Shown: piece by piece, positions 11,733-22,854 of the stretch
Position numbering within the stretch: position 1 is the first letter of the stretch
How the letters are laid out: every line of letters begins with the position of its first letter
Source of the DNA: Salvator merianae
Lineage: Eukaryota; Chordata; Lepidosauria; Squamata; Teiidae
Assembly: GCA_003586115.2 (NCBI GenBank)
Contig: QVOM02000102.1
Location: forward strand, 3,078,899 to 3,142,898
Direction: 5' to 3'
DNA: 64,000 bases
Position numbers and translations under genes: made by a program
Notes under the pieces: generated by a model
What the model saw: only the letters and a program-made list of their open reading frames with translations
Databases searched by the model: none
Told to the model about the DNA's origin: nothing

Positions 11733-12604
11733 TCTCAAGCATATTCAGATTTTCTGAAGTTGTTATTAATTCTATACTAGGACTCCTATGAAGAAAATCT
11801 GATTTTTTAAAAAAATGATGCTTTCTACACTAAATAGAGAAGACAAGTTCCATAACACAGGGCTTATTAATGATCAATCTACATGTAAGAACTGGAAAAC
11901 TGCTATATAGATACCTTGGCATTCATCTGCTTTCTAGAATGTTCAAAAGCATACCAATGGCAAAAGATTCTGCTTATTATTTCTCAAGTTATTTTTACTT
12001 TTTGCATCAGCTTTTTGTCTGCCAGTTAGAACACAATATTTCAATGCAAACAGTCTTTTAACAAATCAGACAGCTGTGCCAATGATATTATACTTCTGCC
12101 ACCTGCAGGCTAAAATTAAGGTCGCTACGGAGAAACAGATCACAGTTATTAAGTCAGGATTAAAGACAAGATGCATTATGCTTTGACTGGAACTTGCGAA
12201 GAATTTCATTTGACTCCTAAAAATAGAGAGATTATTGCACTTTGTTACTAATTGCAGCAGACTGGATTTACAATGGTTTTCAAAGGACTTCTTAGTTCAA
12301 TAATACGTCTATAATTTGATGGTGTGCCATCAAAACAACTTTTTAAAATGGTAAGTAATAACAGCTACTGCAGTGTAGCTCCATTCTTTACTTTTTATAG
12401 TTTGAGGGTCACATGGAACTTTTGTGAAGCTCCGGTGGCTACAATTCTCAACATACAAACCCTTACAAACACATATGTATGACATATACCTGCAAATTGG
12501 AAAAATGTTCCTTTTTACTCTTTCCTCATCCTCAAATGTCTGGTCTGATGATACTGAAGAAGCACTTTGTATCTCCATCATGGGTACAGAAATTTATATT
12601 GCTT
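11733..12604. other. No supported feature
   Basis: AT-rich. Overlapping open frames on both strands at 12330-12735 have no motif, and the plus-strand one runs into an L2 tail. Confidence 0.5.
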
Positions 12605-12860
12605 TATCTATCACTGACTTAATTCTTTATTATTTTAAGAACATATTTATATCCCACCCCTCACTAGAAGGTCCCAGGGTAGATCACAACAATAAAACAT
12701 ATAAAATATATAGAATATTCTTAAAACATATTTAAAATATAATCCTCTCTCCCTCCCTACCAGGACCACACTCAGAGGAAGCTAAACAACAAAAGCTTGG
12801 ATGAAGAGTTATGTTTTAACCAGGTGCTGAAAGCCATAAGAAATGCCCCAATGGATTTGT
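12605..12860 (-). mobile_element. L2-type LINE 3' end, antisense
   Basis: ATTTATATCCCACCCCTCAC followed by GAAGGTCCCAGGGT and an A-rich stretch is the inverse of the tail found at the 3' end of the 24.4-26.2 kb L2 copy. The region to about 12860 (GCTTGGATGAAGAGTTATGT, AACCAGGTGCTGAAA) corresponds to its 3' UTR. Confidence 0.6.
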
Positions 12861-13334
12861 CCTATGGACTATCTTGACCAGCAGCCTGCTGTTGCAATGG
12901 CAGCCAACTGCAAAAGGAATCCCTCCAGCAGGACAACAGTATCTAGCTTGTCCTGCTTGCAGTCTCCCAACAGCTGGCCTTCAGAGGCATACCACCTTCT
13001 AATGCCTCCTTTACTTTATTTTAGCCTCTGTGGTCCAGCTACCAAGTCAGTGGGCATCTCAGGAAGCAGAAGAAATACCTGGGTCCTATGCTGTACCATT
13101 CCTACGAGAAACTCAAAGAACTTAAATCTCACTCAGTCTGAATTTCATCCTGACTCTCCAAATATTCTCTGGGCCAGTTTTCTAAGATTATAGAATGATA
13201 ATGATACTGCAAACCAACCAGATAAAGAGAACCAAGTAGGTCAGCCATGGTAAACTGGGCACATTCACCATCAAAAATTTAGGAAGTAGGGTTGATGTGC
13301 CTGCTTACGGTATTCTACCACATCATCATCATCA

Positions 13335-13400
13335 TTATTATTAATTTATATTTGTACACTGCTTTTCACCCTGGGGTCCCAGAACAAACACCAGATATTG
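13335..13400 (-). mobile_element. Short LINE/SINE 3' tail, antisense
   Basis: ATTTATATTTGTACACTGCT followed by TTTCACCCTGGGGTCCCAG resembles an inverted L2-type tail. A (CAT)n/(ATT)n run at 13319-13342 sits at its end. Too short to assign further. Confidence 0.4.
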
Positions 13401-13672
13401 CACATAAAAATGCATTCACTCTGCATGCGGTTGGTCCAACATTGGGAACTGTCACAAGTGTTTAATGTAGTAATGAAACCATGGAGACCCCTCAGAAAAT
13501 AATTTTCTTCAATACATTTATCACTGTTTTGAATTAAGCTTTAAAACACTTTTGTCTGCTTGAAAACAAAACATACTATGATTTATAAACACCACATTCA
13601 CAATATGCAACAAAAATACCATAAGTGATCTCAGAGCAGAAACTCAAATCAATAGAAACTAGGATACAGTCA

Positions 13673-13965
13673 ATCCACGCTGGCGCAGGTGGCTAAAGCA
13701 CTGATCTTTGAATAGGGGGATCAGAGTTCAAGGCCCTTGTCTGCCGTGTAGAGGGAATGAGTGCCCTCTACTGGCCTCTAGCTCCAGTCAACCTAGCTGT
13801 TTGAAAGCAAGTAATTGCAAGTAGATAAATAGGGAGCATCACTTTGTGTGATGTGGAAGATAGATGTAAGCCTTCAGGCGGAAAATAACCTTGTAAGCCG
13901 CTTTGAGTCAGCTTCGGCCAAGAAAAGCGGGGTATAAAAAACCAAATTCTTCTTCTTCTTCTTCT
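13673..13965 (+). mobile_element. tRNA-derived SINE
   Basis: The head has a Pol III A-box-like TGGCGCAGGTGG (13681-13692) and a B-box-like GAGTTCAAGGC (13724-13734). The body is followed by the tail TTGTAAGCCGCTTTGAGTCA ... GAAAAGCGGGGTATAAAA, an L2-type LINE tail, and a (TTC)n end at 13948-13964. Its length (~290 bp) and structure fit a full-length squamate SINE mobilised by an L2-like LINE. I cannot name the family. Confidence 0.75.
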
Positions 13966-14394
13966 ACCCCGCCCACCCCACATACACATATGAGCTCTTT
14001 CATGCAGTTGAAAACTTCCACCTCAGAGTTCTAGTTCACACAGGAAACCTATACAGATAAAAAATCTCAGAACAGGGTTAATACATGGCCCCATAATCCA
14101 TTTGTATCTGTGTTGGCTATTTGCATAACTAATACAGAAAATCTGCAAACTGAATGCAGTATTATGGGGATAGGCAGCCAAAACAGAGAGAAGACAGGAC
14201 TACTGGACAAAGACTTAGGAGAATAGTATACACATTTCCACTCAGCCATGATGCCCCTGAAATAATATTTAAGTTGAGAAAAAAAAATGGTTTTCATAAA
14301 AGTATTTTTGAAGATAAAATGAAGAGGAAGGGAATTGTGCACAATGATTTCAAAATCTTTGAGGAAAGAAAGAACAACACCATAGTAAATGTAA

Positions 14395-14525
14395 TTATAA
14401 TTGTATTACATTGATTTTTATATCAATCCACACCAAAGTCTCCAGCCAGTTAACAACCAACAGATAAAACAGTATAATAAAACAATTAAACTAAAAGAAA
14501 AATACAACAGAATATGAAAACAGAA
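14395..14525 (-). mobile_element. L2-type LINE 3' tail, antisense
   Basis: TTTTTATATCAATCCACACC, then CTCCAGCCAGTTAACAACCA and an A-rich (ATAAAAC) stretch resemble an inverted L2 or related tail. Divergent. Confidence 0.4.
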
Positions 14526-16639
14526 TCCAATTTCAAAGTAATAGTATAGGAGGGAAGATGTAGCTAAATCTAATTCCTAAATATATGAATTGCTTGAGGC
14601 TTACAGAGCATTTTCATGATGCAAAGCCCATTTGGAAAGCCACTATTCTTACTGAATTGTGCTTTTGTCTGTTGTTGATCTAAATAAGCCCCCTGCCCAC
14701 ACTAATGGAAAATCTCTGCAGCAGTCTACTGCTATAGAAAATAATGCAAGCCTCACTGAACAGAATAACTGCTTTTCCATCTCAATTTAAAGGAGCGTTT
14801 TGGATTGCAGAATAGCAATTTTTTAAAAAAAACAAAAACCCTAGAGTATCAAGGGTCGCCTCAGGATGTGATATCCACTTGTTTTGAATTGCTTACAGCC
14901 TTAATATCTGTGATTTGAACTTATTTAACCCAAGTCAAAACTAATTTTGTGTGTGAAGGGCAATAATTTCACAGAAATGTTTTATTCAAGTATCTCTTAA
15001 TATTGACATTCCTGGAACAATTCTGTAATATGATGAGCCAACAGCTCTTAGTATGCTAACGCTTATTCACAAGTGCAAAAACATACAGGGTCTTAATATC
15101 CAGGACCTATTGATTCAGGAGTTAGCATGAGATTTCAGGTCACAAATGTGGCTTCTGAAGCTTTTCAGAAATTTCAGTCATTTTGCAGAAAAGAGGTCAT
15201 TGAAATGATTGTTTCAGTTTTCGCATAGTTAGAAAGATCTCCTCTCCTGTTGGCATCTGGGTGTGTAATGAGAAGAAACCCGGAAAAATATTTAGAATGG
15301 AGGCACCTGATATTAGGAGATGCGTGCAATTAGACAAACATGAGCTCATTTGGATGCTCAGAAGCAAATGTCCAAGTTGGGTTGCCACTTCAGCCTTGTT
15401 CCTCCCTAGAAAAGGCAGAAATCCCCAGCAGCCTTCCACCATAGCATTCTCCAGAATGACAGAACAGCAAAAGTCTAAATTCCACACGACTGAACATATT
15501 TATGAGGGTTCAGGTGTTCCAAGGTAGCAATTTCAATCATCATTTCTGAGTTGGCAAAGAATTCATGGATCGGTACTCTTTCAGAGGCAGAATTCTGCAA
15601 CAGCCATGCTGAAAAATTAATCTGGTTCTGATATTCAAATAAACAACTTATTACCTTAAATGTTTAATGCGGAAAGACAGAGGAGACAGAAATGCTCACA
15701 GTCTTTCCCCTCCAAGGAAGAGAATGTCACAACTTTTACTGTCTAGCAGCCACAGATTTAGTGATGGTTCTGCTGAAATACTGTGATTGTTTCCTTGCTT
15801 AATTTTATACACTACAGTACTTGGCATGTTCACTGGTGGTCTTTGGTAAAGTCAATTATTATTTTAAGACGGAAACTCCATTAGAAAAGATGTCTGTTGG
15901 TTCAAATGCCTTCAAGGACCAACTGCTTTAACAAATTATATATTTAATTTTTTTAAAAAAAATTAAAAGCATTAATGAAAACAGTTTGAAAGCTGGGAAT
16001 TCTTCCTACCTCTTCCCCAAACTTGATTGGTTTTCTGCTTTGGGGCACCAGAAAATGTTTTAAGTACTATACCACACTGTAATATTTATTCCATTTTCTT
16101 TCACTGTTTGAATTCTAGTGCTACCATTTTTAGATTCAAAACAATATTTAACCTTCCTATTCATTTGTGAACTGGTTCAGATGCCTTTCTTTTGTAACAA
16201 ATTAACCCAAATCAACAGAACCTCACTAGCTCTGTTACTCGAAACCTAGAGTTATACCACCCCGAGCGAGAAATATCTTTAACAATTATGTAGAAGACGA
16301 AGTTTCATCTACTGTTGACGACATCACAAACTTTACCTGATTAAAAAAGGTCCCTAGTTTATCTACATAACAAAGGCATACAACCCTGTCTAAAGCAAAG
16401 CCTATTATTCATTCAACCTCAACGACACGGGCGCGCCTACGATCGTGCAACCTTCTCGGTGATGTGTTGCAGGGAGAAATCTACAAATGTGGTCTCGCAC
16501 TCTTATTTTCCTCCCATCAACTCGGGTACATCCATTGCTTTCACCCCTTCAATGTCGTCTCCGACTGCACAGGGGGTAACTAAATTCACAGATTTGCAGA
16601 GTCCTGTGTTGCCCAGTGTTTATAGCTAACCAAGCACTC
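14526..16639. other. Start of intron 1 of the minus-strand gene; no other feature
   Basis: No repeat or exon recognised. CpG frequency rises from about 16240 towards the exon (CGAGCGAG, CGGGCGCGCCTACGATCG at 16429-16446), so a small promoter-associated CpG-richer zone may extend into the intron. Confidence 0.45.
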
Positions 16640-16645
16640 ACTCAC
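16640..16645 (-). other. Splice donor of the first exon
   Basis: On the minus strand the exon end CTGG is followed by GTGAGT, a consensus U1 donor. It decides the 3' boundary of the coding exon, since the open frame ends shortly after it. Confidence 0.7.
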
Positions 16646-16796
16646 CCAGCAGTTCCTGGGTCTGGTGCAGAAACCTGCTGCCCGTCGCTGCATACGGCAG
16701 GAAGCCTGGAGCCGCCCGTGCTACTAAACTCCTTCTCAGGAGGAAGTTGAGGGCTCCTCGGCTACTAGACGAAATCAGCCATAAGGAGGCCGCCAT
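16646..16796 (-). CDS. First coding exon of an unidentified, probably mitochondrial, protein
   Basis: Read on the minus strand, an ATG at 16796-16794 opens a 50-codon segment that runs into a strong splice donor: CTGG followed by GTGAGT, with the exon ending at 16646 and one base of the next codon used. The peptide begins MAASLWLIS, has several Arg and no acidic residue until near its end (RRSLVARAAPG, then SRFLHQTQELL), which is typical of a mitochondrial presequence. The start lies in AAGATGGCGGC (16789-16799), the YY1-type context common at vertebrate housekeeping first exons. An in-frame upstream ATG near 16880 would add about 28 residues; I prefer MAAS because of its context and amphipathic start. 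I do not recognise the gene. No later exon could be identified in 1-16600, so intron 1 is probably long. Confidence 0.72.
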
Positions 16797-17274
16797 CTTC
16801 CCCTCTTCTCCCCTCCTTTCTTTCTGGGCTCCAGAGCTGTCTTTGCAACTGCCTGAAAAGAAAAGAGATATATAGAACACGGTTTATGGCCTCCTGCCGG
16901 AATGAGAAAAAAAGAATTATAATTATTTTATTTCTGATGATTTGCCCTGCTTGCCAGGAAGAGCCTCGGGACGATACTTACCCTGCTGATATGCCAAAAT
17001 AAAACAGGCAAAAGCAAGGAAGACGTCTCCTGTCTCTTTCAGGGAGGGTACTTATAAGTAGTTTGGCGTTTTAAAAAATCTGTCTCTTTTAAATTCGTAG
17101 CAGTGGCTTTTACAGTTAGAATAAACGACTGAATAAGGAGTAAGAAAAAAGCGCTTTTGGACTACTACTTCCCATGACACTCACCATGGCCTTAGGATTC
17201 ATGGGAATTGTAGTCTTAAAGTTTTTTCCCCCAAACTGAAAAAACACATTATTAGTCTATGGAGTTATGGAGTT
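16797..17274 (-). promoter_or_regulatory. Promoter region of the minus-strand gene, possibly bidirectional
   Basis: This is the 5' flank of the MAAS exon. It has no clear TATA box in the proximal part. It contains an ETS-like CCGGAA near 16894 and, about 370-420 bp upstream of the start codon, an inverted pair of ZNF143-like motifs (listed separately). The neighbouring sequence at 16430-16800 is somewhat richer in CpG than the window average. A transcription start cannot be placed from sequence alone. Confidence 0.45.
17161..17214. promoter_or_regulatory. Inverted pair of ZNF143/THAP11-like motifs
   Basis: The top strand shows ACTACTACTTCCCATGA at 17161-17177 and TCATGGGAATTGTAGT at 17199-17214, i.e. 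the same word on the opposite strand (ACTACAATTCCCATGA). This matches the known ACTACAATTCCC core bound by ZNF143 (SBS-type motif) at many vertebrate promoters. The two copies face each other across about 21 bp. Binding is inferred from motif likeness only. Confidence 0.55.
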
Positions 17275-18835
17275 ATGGAGGCAGGGAAGCATAGGGACAG
17301 GATTTCCCTTGCTTTGCCCATGAATGTTGGAATTGTTGATGTGCTTCAGAGCATTCTGGAAAATAAAATTGTTGATCATTGTGTAACTAGTGCTGAAAAA
17401 AAGCCTAACAGTCAGGGGACACGGAAATTTGCTCATACTTTAAATATGAGAATGGAACAGGGTTTGAATCCTTTTTTGTGTGCTGAATGGGAACAAATGG
17501 AGGAAGAAGGATTTCCTGCCAGATCTGGTAGTGGTTTGTCTAGGAATGACAGAACCAGCTCAGCTGGACAAGAAGTTCCATCTGAGGCACAGAAAGGAGA
17601 CCACCTTGCAGGGTCGTTGTTTGATAAAGAGAGCAGATTTGGTTGTCTAGATTTTGAGGCTTGTATTTCTAACTCTGAAACAAAGATCTCAGTTGTGCCA
17701 GAATGTGTAAATGTGCAAGAAGGCAATCTTGAACAGAAAGGCTTTCCTGTGAATTGTGATAGTGAAGCTTGAATGCAGGCTAAAAGCAGTTTGATTCAAG
17801 CTTGGGAAAAAGAAATGGCTGGAAATAGACTAACTTTTTCTGCTGTGAGTGAAACACAGGGAAATAGTTTGTCTGCTGTAGCAGGTAGTTCCTCAGGAAA
17901 ACATTTAGAGAAAGAAAACAGGTTTGGTTAAGTTTTGAGGCTTGTGATTCTGGTACTGGTAATGAGGTTGTGGTTCTGGCAGAACATGGAAGTGAACAGT
18001 TTAATAACTCTGATAGGGAGAATGTTGCTGTTGTTTCTAATTACACTGAGGCGAGAAAACAGGAGAGGATCAGTCCGATCCAAACCTGGGAAAAGGATTT
18101 AGATGGTGCTTCTTTAGTTACTCAAAGGGAAGAAAGTAAAGTGGCTTGTGTTTTAGTAGACTCTGGAGTGAGAAAGGAGGCTCAGGATAGAGAAATTTCC
18201 ATTGCTTCTGATTACGTCAGTGCTTTGTCCCAGAATGTTACATGCCAGAATGTGTCTGGTATGTGCAAGGGTAGCCCAGAGTTGGAACCACAGGAGAAAT
18301 TTTGTGCAGTGCAACCTGTAGATCTTCCAGCAGTGGCAGGAGCCTACCTGTTAGGGTTGGTTTTAGGTTTCCAATTAGCTTTGAGTGCTAAGAAGTTGCC
18401 AAAAGTGATCTCAGGTGTAAAAAGGAACAAGAGGTTAACTTGGAGCAGAAAAAGGAATTACTGTGTGTTCAGGAAGAGTCAGTGCTTGAAAGTATGGATT
18501 CTCAGGAATTTGTAAATCAGAAGGAAAGTATGCTGGAATGCCAGAATATTTCTGAATTGGTAGAAGGTGAGAAATGTAGAAACCAGAAGAAGACTAACAG
18601 GAAAGTTTTGCAGAACAATGAATTGTCTGACCCTGTAGCAAAGTTGTTTGTACCCCTAACCTTCCTCTTCTCAAAGATGATTGTACTTGGAAAAACCCCA
18701 CCAGAACCCCCTCCCCCAAACAGGGAATTTTACTACTGGAAGAATGGCATGAGCCCCCATTTTTCTTTTCAGTCCAAAGGTTTTTCTGCAAGGCATGCAG
18801 AACCTCATAAGGCTCTTAGCATTTGTTTACTGTAG
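17275..18835 (+). pseudogene. Degenerate coding region of a probable LTR retroelement
   Basis: Three long open stretches lie on the plus strand: 17275-17772 (165 codons), 17970-18515 (181) and 18440-18835 (131). They are separated by in-frame stops and at least two frame changes. Conceptual products are acidic and contain repeated words: RFGCLDFEAC occurs near the end of the first stretch and a related LSFEACDSG just before the second, and IQAWEKEM recurs as IQTWEKDL. I see no clear reverse transcriptase, integrase or protease motif. The link to an LTR element rests on position: it lies upstream of a polypurine tract and LTR-like sequence in the same orientation. It could be a non-enzymatic part of a Gypsy-like element. 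Broken and not functional as read. Confidence 0.45.
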
Positions 18836-20500
18836 TATGTTTGTTTTTAAGCTTATTCAGTGGGTGATTGTTTACTCATTGTTTTGCTCTGAACGGTTTG
18901 GGGAACTCTTCTCAGCTGAAGGACTGGAAGGGCAAGCCTAAATTATTCATAGAGAGCTGAACTCTGTACATGGTCAGGAACTATAAGTGTTTCCTGATTG
19001 ATTGCTGTGTATCCTAGTGGTGCTCTTTTGAATTCTAAGAGTTTGAGGAAAGAAAAAGTTCCCTTTTAAGATTTATTTTTGTTTTGAAAGATTTTTTTTT
19101 TCTTTTACTGTGTAGTATGCCCTGATGGTGGCAACTACAGCTGAAAAGTTTTGATTATTTTTATTATTATTTTTAAATTTTTGGTTTTTGCCTTTGACAG
19201 TTTTGATTATGAATTCGCATTTGAGCTCAAGGGAAAAATGGCATTGCTCCCATACAGTTCTATTTTTCTTTTTCATTGAAATCCCTTTTCTTCTTGCTCT
19301 TTCTGTAGGCAGGGATTGCCCCAAATGCAGTCCTCTTTTTTCCTTTCTTTCTTTCCTTTCTTTCTTCCCCCATTATTTACTTCATAGTATAGAATAGGGA
19401 ATCCTTTAGTAAGGGAAAGAAAAAGAAGCTTCTTTCTCTCCATGGAAGAAAAAAGAGAGATCAACATGTGTTCCGGGTTGTAGCTGGAATGAATGAATCA
19501 TTGGACAATTGGATCTCTGCAATGAAAGGTGTAGCAGCTATTTGAAGATTTCACTACAGTTGTGTCTACATACAGAACTGTTAACCTGAAAAGACTGCTG
19601 AGCCAACAATCTGCACAGAATTGAGAACTTTTCTACTGTGAATTGAGCCAAAGACTTGATGCCAGTATCTGAACAAGGCAAAAACCGTAGAACTTAGAAC
19701 TTTTCTTATGCTTGTCATAAGAAATTTAATGCCAACATCTGGAACTGTGAAACAAGGAACTGTTAGCTTGTTGAGAACTTTGAACTGAAACTCTTACATA
19801 CAGATATAGAAGACAGAAGATCCTGGATCAAGTTGCCAAGTCAAGTGTTGCTTTCTATATGTCATTGTTATTTTTATAATGCATTGTTATATATTGTTGC
19901 CAATTGTTACATTTTGATTGTTATGAGTTTATTGTGCATATTGATTTTTTGCTTTGGTGCCTGACTCCTATTGAAGGAGACCATTCCCAGCATTGAAACA
20001 GTTGCATTATGGTATATGATTGTCATTTGAAATGTTTTGATTTAGATTATGCTTAAGTTTCTTTGCTTGCTTTCATCTATATAACTTTCCCTTTCATTTC
20101 CCCAAATGGTACATGATTGTAGGATTTTTGTTTTTTTTTCTAGGAACATTTATTAGTTCATATCATTGGGTAAGTTAGGGAGCTCAAGATCCACAGTACT
20201 GAACATTGAGAGTCAAGAGATGTTTTTACCGAGAGCATTTTTTTTTTTTTTTAGCATTGCCATAGATATGGAGAATGCAACAAAGCAGTCTTTTTGAGAG
20301 TTCTCTTGTTTGAATTTTGAATTTGGTTCTACATTTGATTGTGATTTTATTCACTGGACAAATGCTTGCCTTAATCCTAGCTGGAATTGCATTAAGAAAA
20401 CCTAGGAGAACATTCCCCAAAAGTTCCAGGTTGGGCCTATAAATCCTTATTGAGTATAAAGTTTTATGTCTAGACAAAAATACTGGGAGTATTTTGTCTA
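18836..20500 (+). mobile_element. Non-coding 3' region of the probable LTR retroelement
   Basis: No coding signal. The sequence is AT-rich with poly-T tracts (19090, 19330, 20236) and a repetitive stretch at 19560-19800 in which GAACT-like words recur (GAACTGTTAAC, GAACTTTTCTAC, GAACTGTTAGC). It fills the space between the broken coding region and the polypurine tract, as the 3' untranslated part of some vertebrate Gypsy-like elements does. Assignment is by position. Confidence 0.35.
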
Positions 20501-20513
20501 GAACGGGGGCAAT
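20501..20513 (+). other. Candidate polypurine tract
   Basis: GAACGGGGGCAAT lies immediately before TGTAACA at 20514. A G-rich tract just upstream of a TG-initiated LTR is the usual primer site for plus-strand synthesis in LTR retroelements. Confidence 0.45.
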
Positions 20514-21840
20514 TGTAACACAGACACTTGTAGCCCTGCCATAACAGAGCACATTATTATATACAAATGGATATGGATCCTATGAAATATAACTGTACGG
20601 GTTTCAAATACGGGGAATCTGACCAGAATCATGGACCCTGTACAAACCAGATTTCCTCTGCTTATCTCTTGAATAAGTTAACCTGGCTGCTGAGAGTTAG
20701 CTCAGGAAATTATGCATTAATGGTTAACAAAAGATTGGGCAACTATCTGGCCATCAACTAGTCCTATTGTTCAAGTCTACATCTTGAGAACTTCTCATTA
20801 CGAATGCAAATATATCACAATTCAAGCTCATCAATCAGTGTAGTTGTCTGTCTATCTCTCTACATGACAAAACACACATCTTTGCTCAGCTAAAAGGAAG
20901 TGTCCTCCTTTTTCTACTTGGGAAAAAGAATATAAAAAGTTCAGGTTTTTACTATTAGGAAGTTAGGAGGAGAGGAGAAGAAGAAGCATGAGCTAGAAGA
21001 AGAAGAAACATTATGGAGCAGAGGAAGAAGGGAGCAGAAGAAGAAGAATGATGATATATCTCAGCGCCATATTACCTGGCTGAGAGCTGATTTTACCTCC
21101 CTCCTGAAATGGAGAGGGAACAGGTTTTTCTAAGGAGCTGCTTGATCCTAATGCTTGCTTGCTTGCAGTTTCCTTTATTTTCCGTTTTGAGCTGATTTCA
21201 CTTAAAGAGGGATTCCATATCTCTCTCCATGCCCGTTGGCAAAAGAACTGTTTTTGTTTCTAAAGGTGTAAGGGTTGTGGAGCCTTGTCCACATCCCATT
21301 CTCTGATTTTTCACCCATTTTGCCTGCAAGAGACCTATGCATCTTTTCCCCCAAATTTTCCTTTTTGGCATGATGAAGATTCACCTGGAGAAGACAACAG
21401 ATGGGTGAGATTTAGCCCTTTTAGTGTTAGGAACCTTCTCTAGTCTCCATTGCTAGCTCCTTCCAGACTCTCTTTCTCCTCCCCCCCCCCCCACCGCTTT
21501 TACACTCACTAACTAGGTTTCCTTACTTAGTTTGGAGCCAAGCCTTTTTCTTTTCCTTTTCCTTTTCCAAAAGCCAAACTACCTATCCTACATATGAAAT
21601 GAGCTGATTCTAACAAATTACATTGTTTATTGCTATTTCTTTGGATTTCAATCTTTTTGCTGCGTCCTAATAAAGATGTACCATTATTTTCAAGGATTAC
21701 CTTCTTTTTATTTGCATATTCTATGTCAATTTAGCGTTATTAAAACCGTAACCGAGATATTGATCCCTAAAAAGGTCTAATGCCTAGGCAAAAGCTAATT
21801 TCCCCAAAACAACTAAAAACCCAGAGCATGGCCTTTAACA
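20514..21840 (+). mobile_element. Probable 3' LTR of the 17.3-21.8 kb retroelement
   Basis: It starts TGTAACACAG after the polypurine tract, contains a TATA-like TATAAAAAG near 20931, a purine-rich leader (20960-21050) and a polyadenylation signal AATAAA near 21669. I place the end at ...TTTAACA (21840), giving TG...CA termini and about 1.3 kb, but this end is uncertain. No matching 5' LTR occurs in the window, so the element appears truncated at its 5' side. A target-site duplication therefore cannot be tested. Confidence 0.42.
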
Positions 21841-22268
21841 GAATCATGAGTTACTAAGTGTAATTTTATATAAAAAGAAGAAGAAGAAGAAGTACCTCTC
21901 GCCACCCTTGCCAGAAGGCAAGAAGAAATCCAAGCAAAATACTGGGTTCTTATCACTGTCTGGCATTTCTTCACGTGATTATTAGTCTTGCAAAATTCTC
22001 ATGTACAGAAAGTGCCCACCCACTTCCCTTTGTTATTTTTCACATGCTTCCTTCACCTGGATAATTTTGCAAGAGGAACAATCTAACGAAGAAACACCAG
22101 GCAGAGGTAAGCAATTGCTATTATGGAAAACTTGGCATCATAACTGGGTTTTCAGTAATAGTGATGCAGGATTTTTTTGCTCCAATAAGTTGGGACTTCA
22201 CTGAGATTGCTACAAATACGTGTGGCAATCCCAATATAGCCCCAGGAACATAGTGAGTTTTTAGCCAT

Positions 22269-22854
22269 GGGCCTGTTTGCACTACCCCAGTAGACCGTTC
22301 GCTGGAACAGAGGTTTCACACTGCTGCGGGCGCGTGCCTCCCCCGAACCGAACCAAGCCTTGCCCGATACGTACCTGATGCTGGGGAAGGCAAGACAAGT
22401 AATTACTTGTCTTGATTCTGACCTGCGCGATTGAGCGAAGATCAGGGGAGGTCCTCTCTCACTCCCTTCTTGGCTTGAAATGGTGTTGAGGAGGGGCTGG
22501 CGCGGCTGCGCAGGTGTGGTCCGCTGCTTTGCAACCCGGTCTGCTGCTTCGCAACCCAGTTTGCCCTTTGGGCTTCGCAGCCTGGCTGCCGTTGCAAACA
22601 CAGCTCTGAAAGAAGGCCCTCTAGCTTCAAAGCAGTACTCTATGGTTCGGATTACTAGACCTATCTAGGCATCCATGCCTCTATGGTTCGTGACCTCATT
22701 TCCTGTCTGGGGGATTCCCATCCGCACGGCTCCCTCTGCTGATCAACTTGAAGTCCATTTCTCTGGCTGTAAGTGCATATAGCACCCAGCAGACTCCAAC
22801 CTCTCTGGTCTGAAGCCTACTATTGAGAACATTCTACGAAGTGTGAACAGGCCT
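22269..22854 (-). mobile_element. CpG-rich inverted-repeat transposon, GGGCCTGTTCGCACT family, copy B
   Basis: Ends GGGCCTGTTTGCACTA and, inverted, AGGCCTGTTCACACTT. CAT flanks both sides (22266-22268 and 22855-22857). Positions 22300-22455 are the reverse complement of 8620-8780 in copy A (shared CTGGAACAGAG, ACGTACCTGATG, palindrome, CGATTGAGCGAAGATCAGGG). Length 586 bp. A 149-codon minus-strand open frame (22601-22152) extends past the element boundary and looks fortuitous. Confidence 0.78.
22391..22414. repeat. Perfect palindrome in copy B
   Basis: A 24-bp perfect palindrome with the same 20-bp core as 8651-8670 and one extra pair (C...G) on each side. Confidence 0.85.

Noticed and set aside
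13673..13750. Possible tRNA gene
   Set aside because: A- and B-box-like words are present, but the acceptor and anticodon stems do not fold as a tRNA, and the body and tail continue as a SINE.
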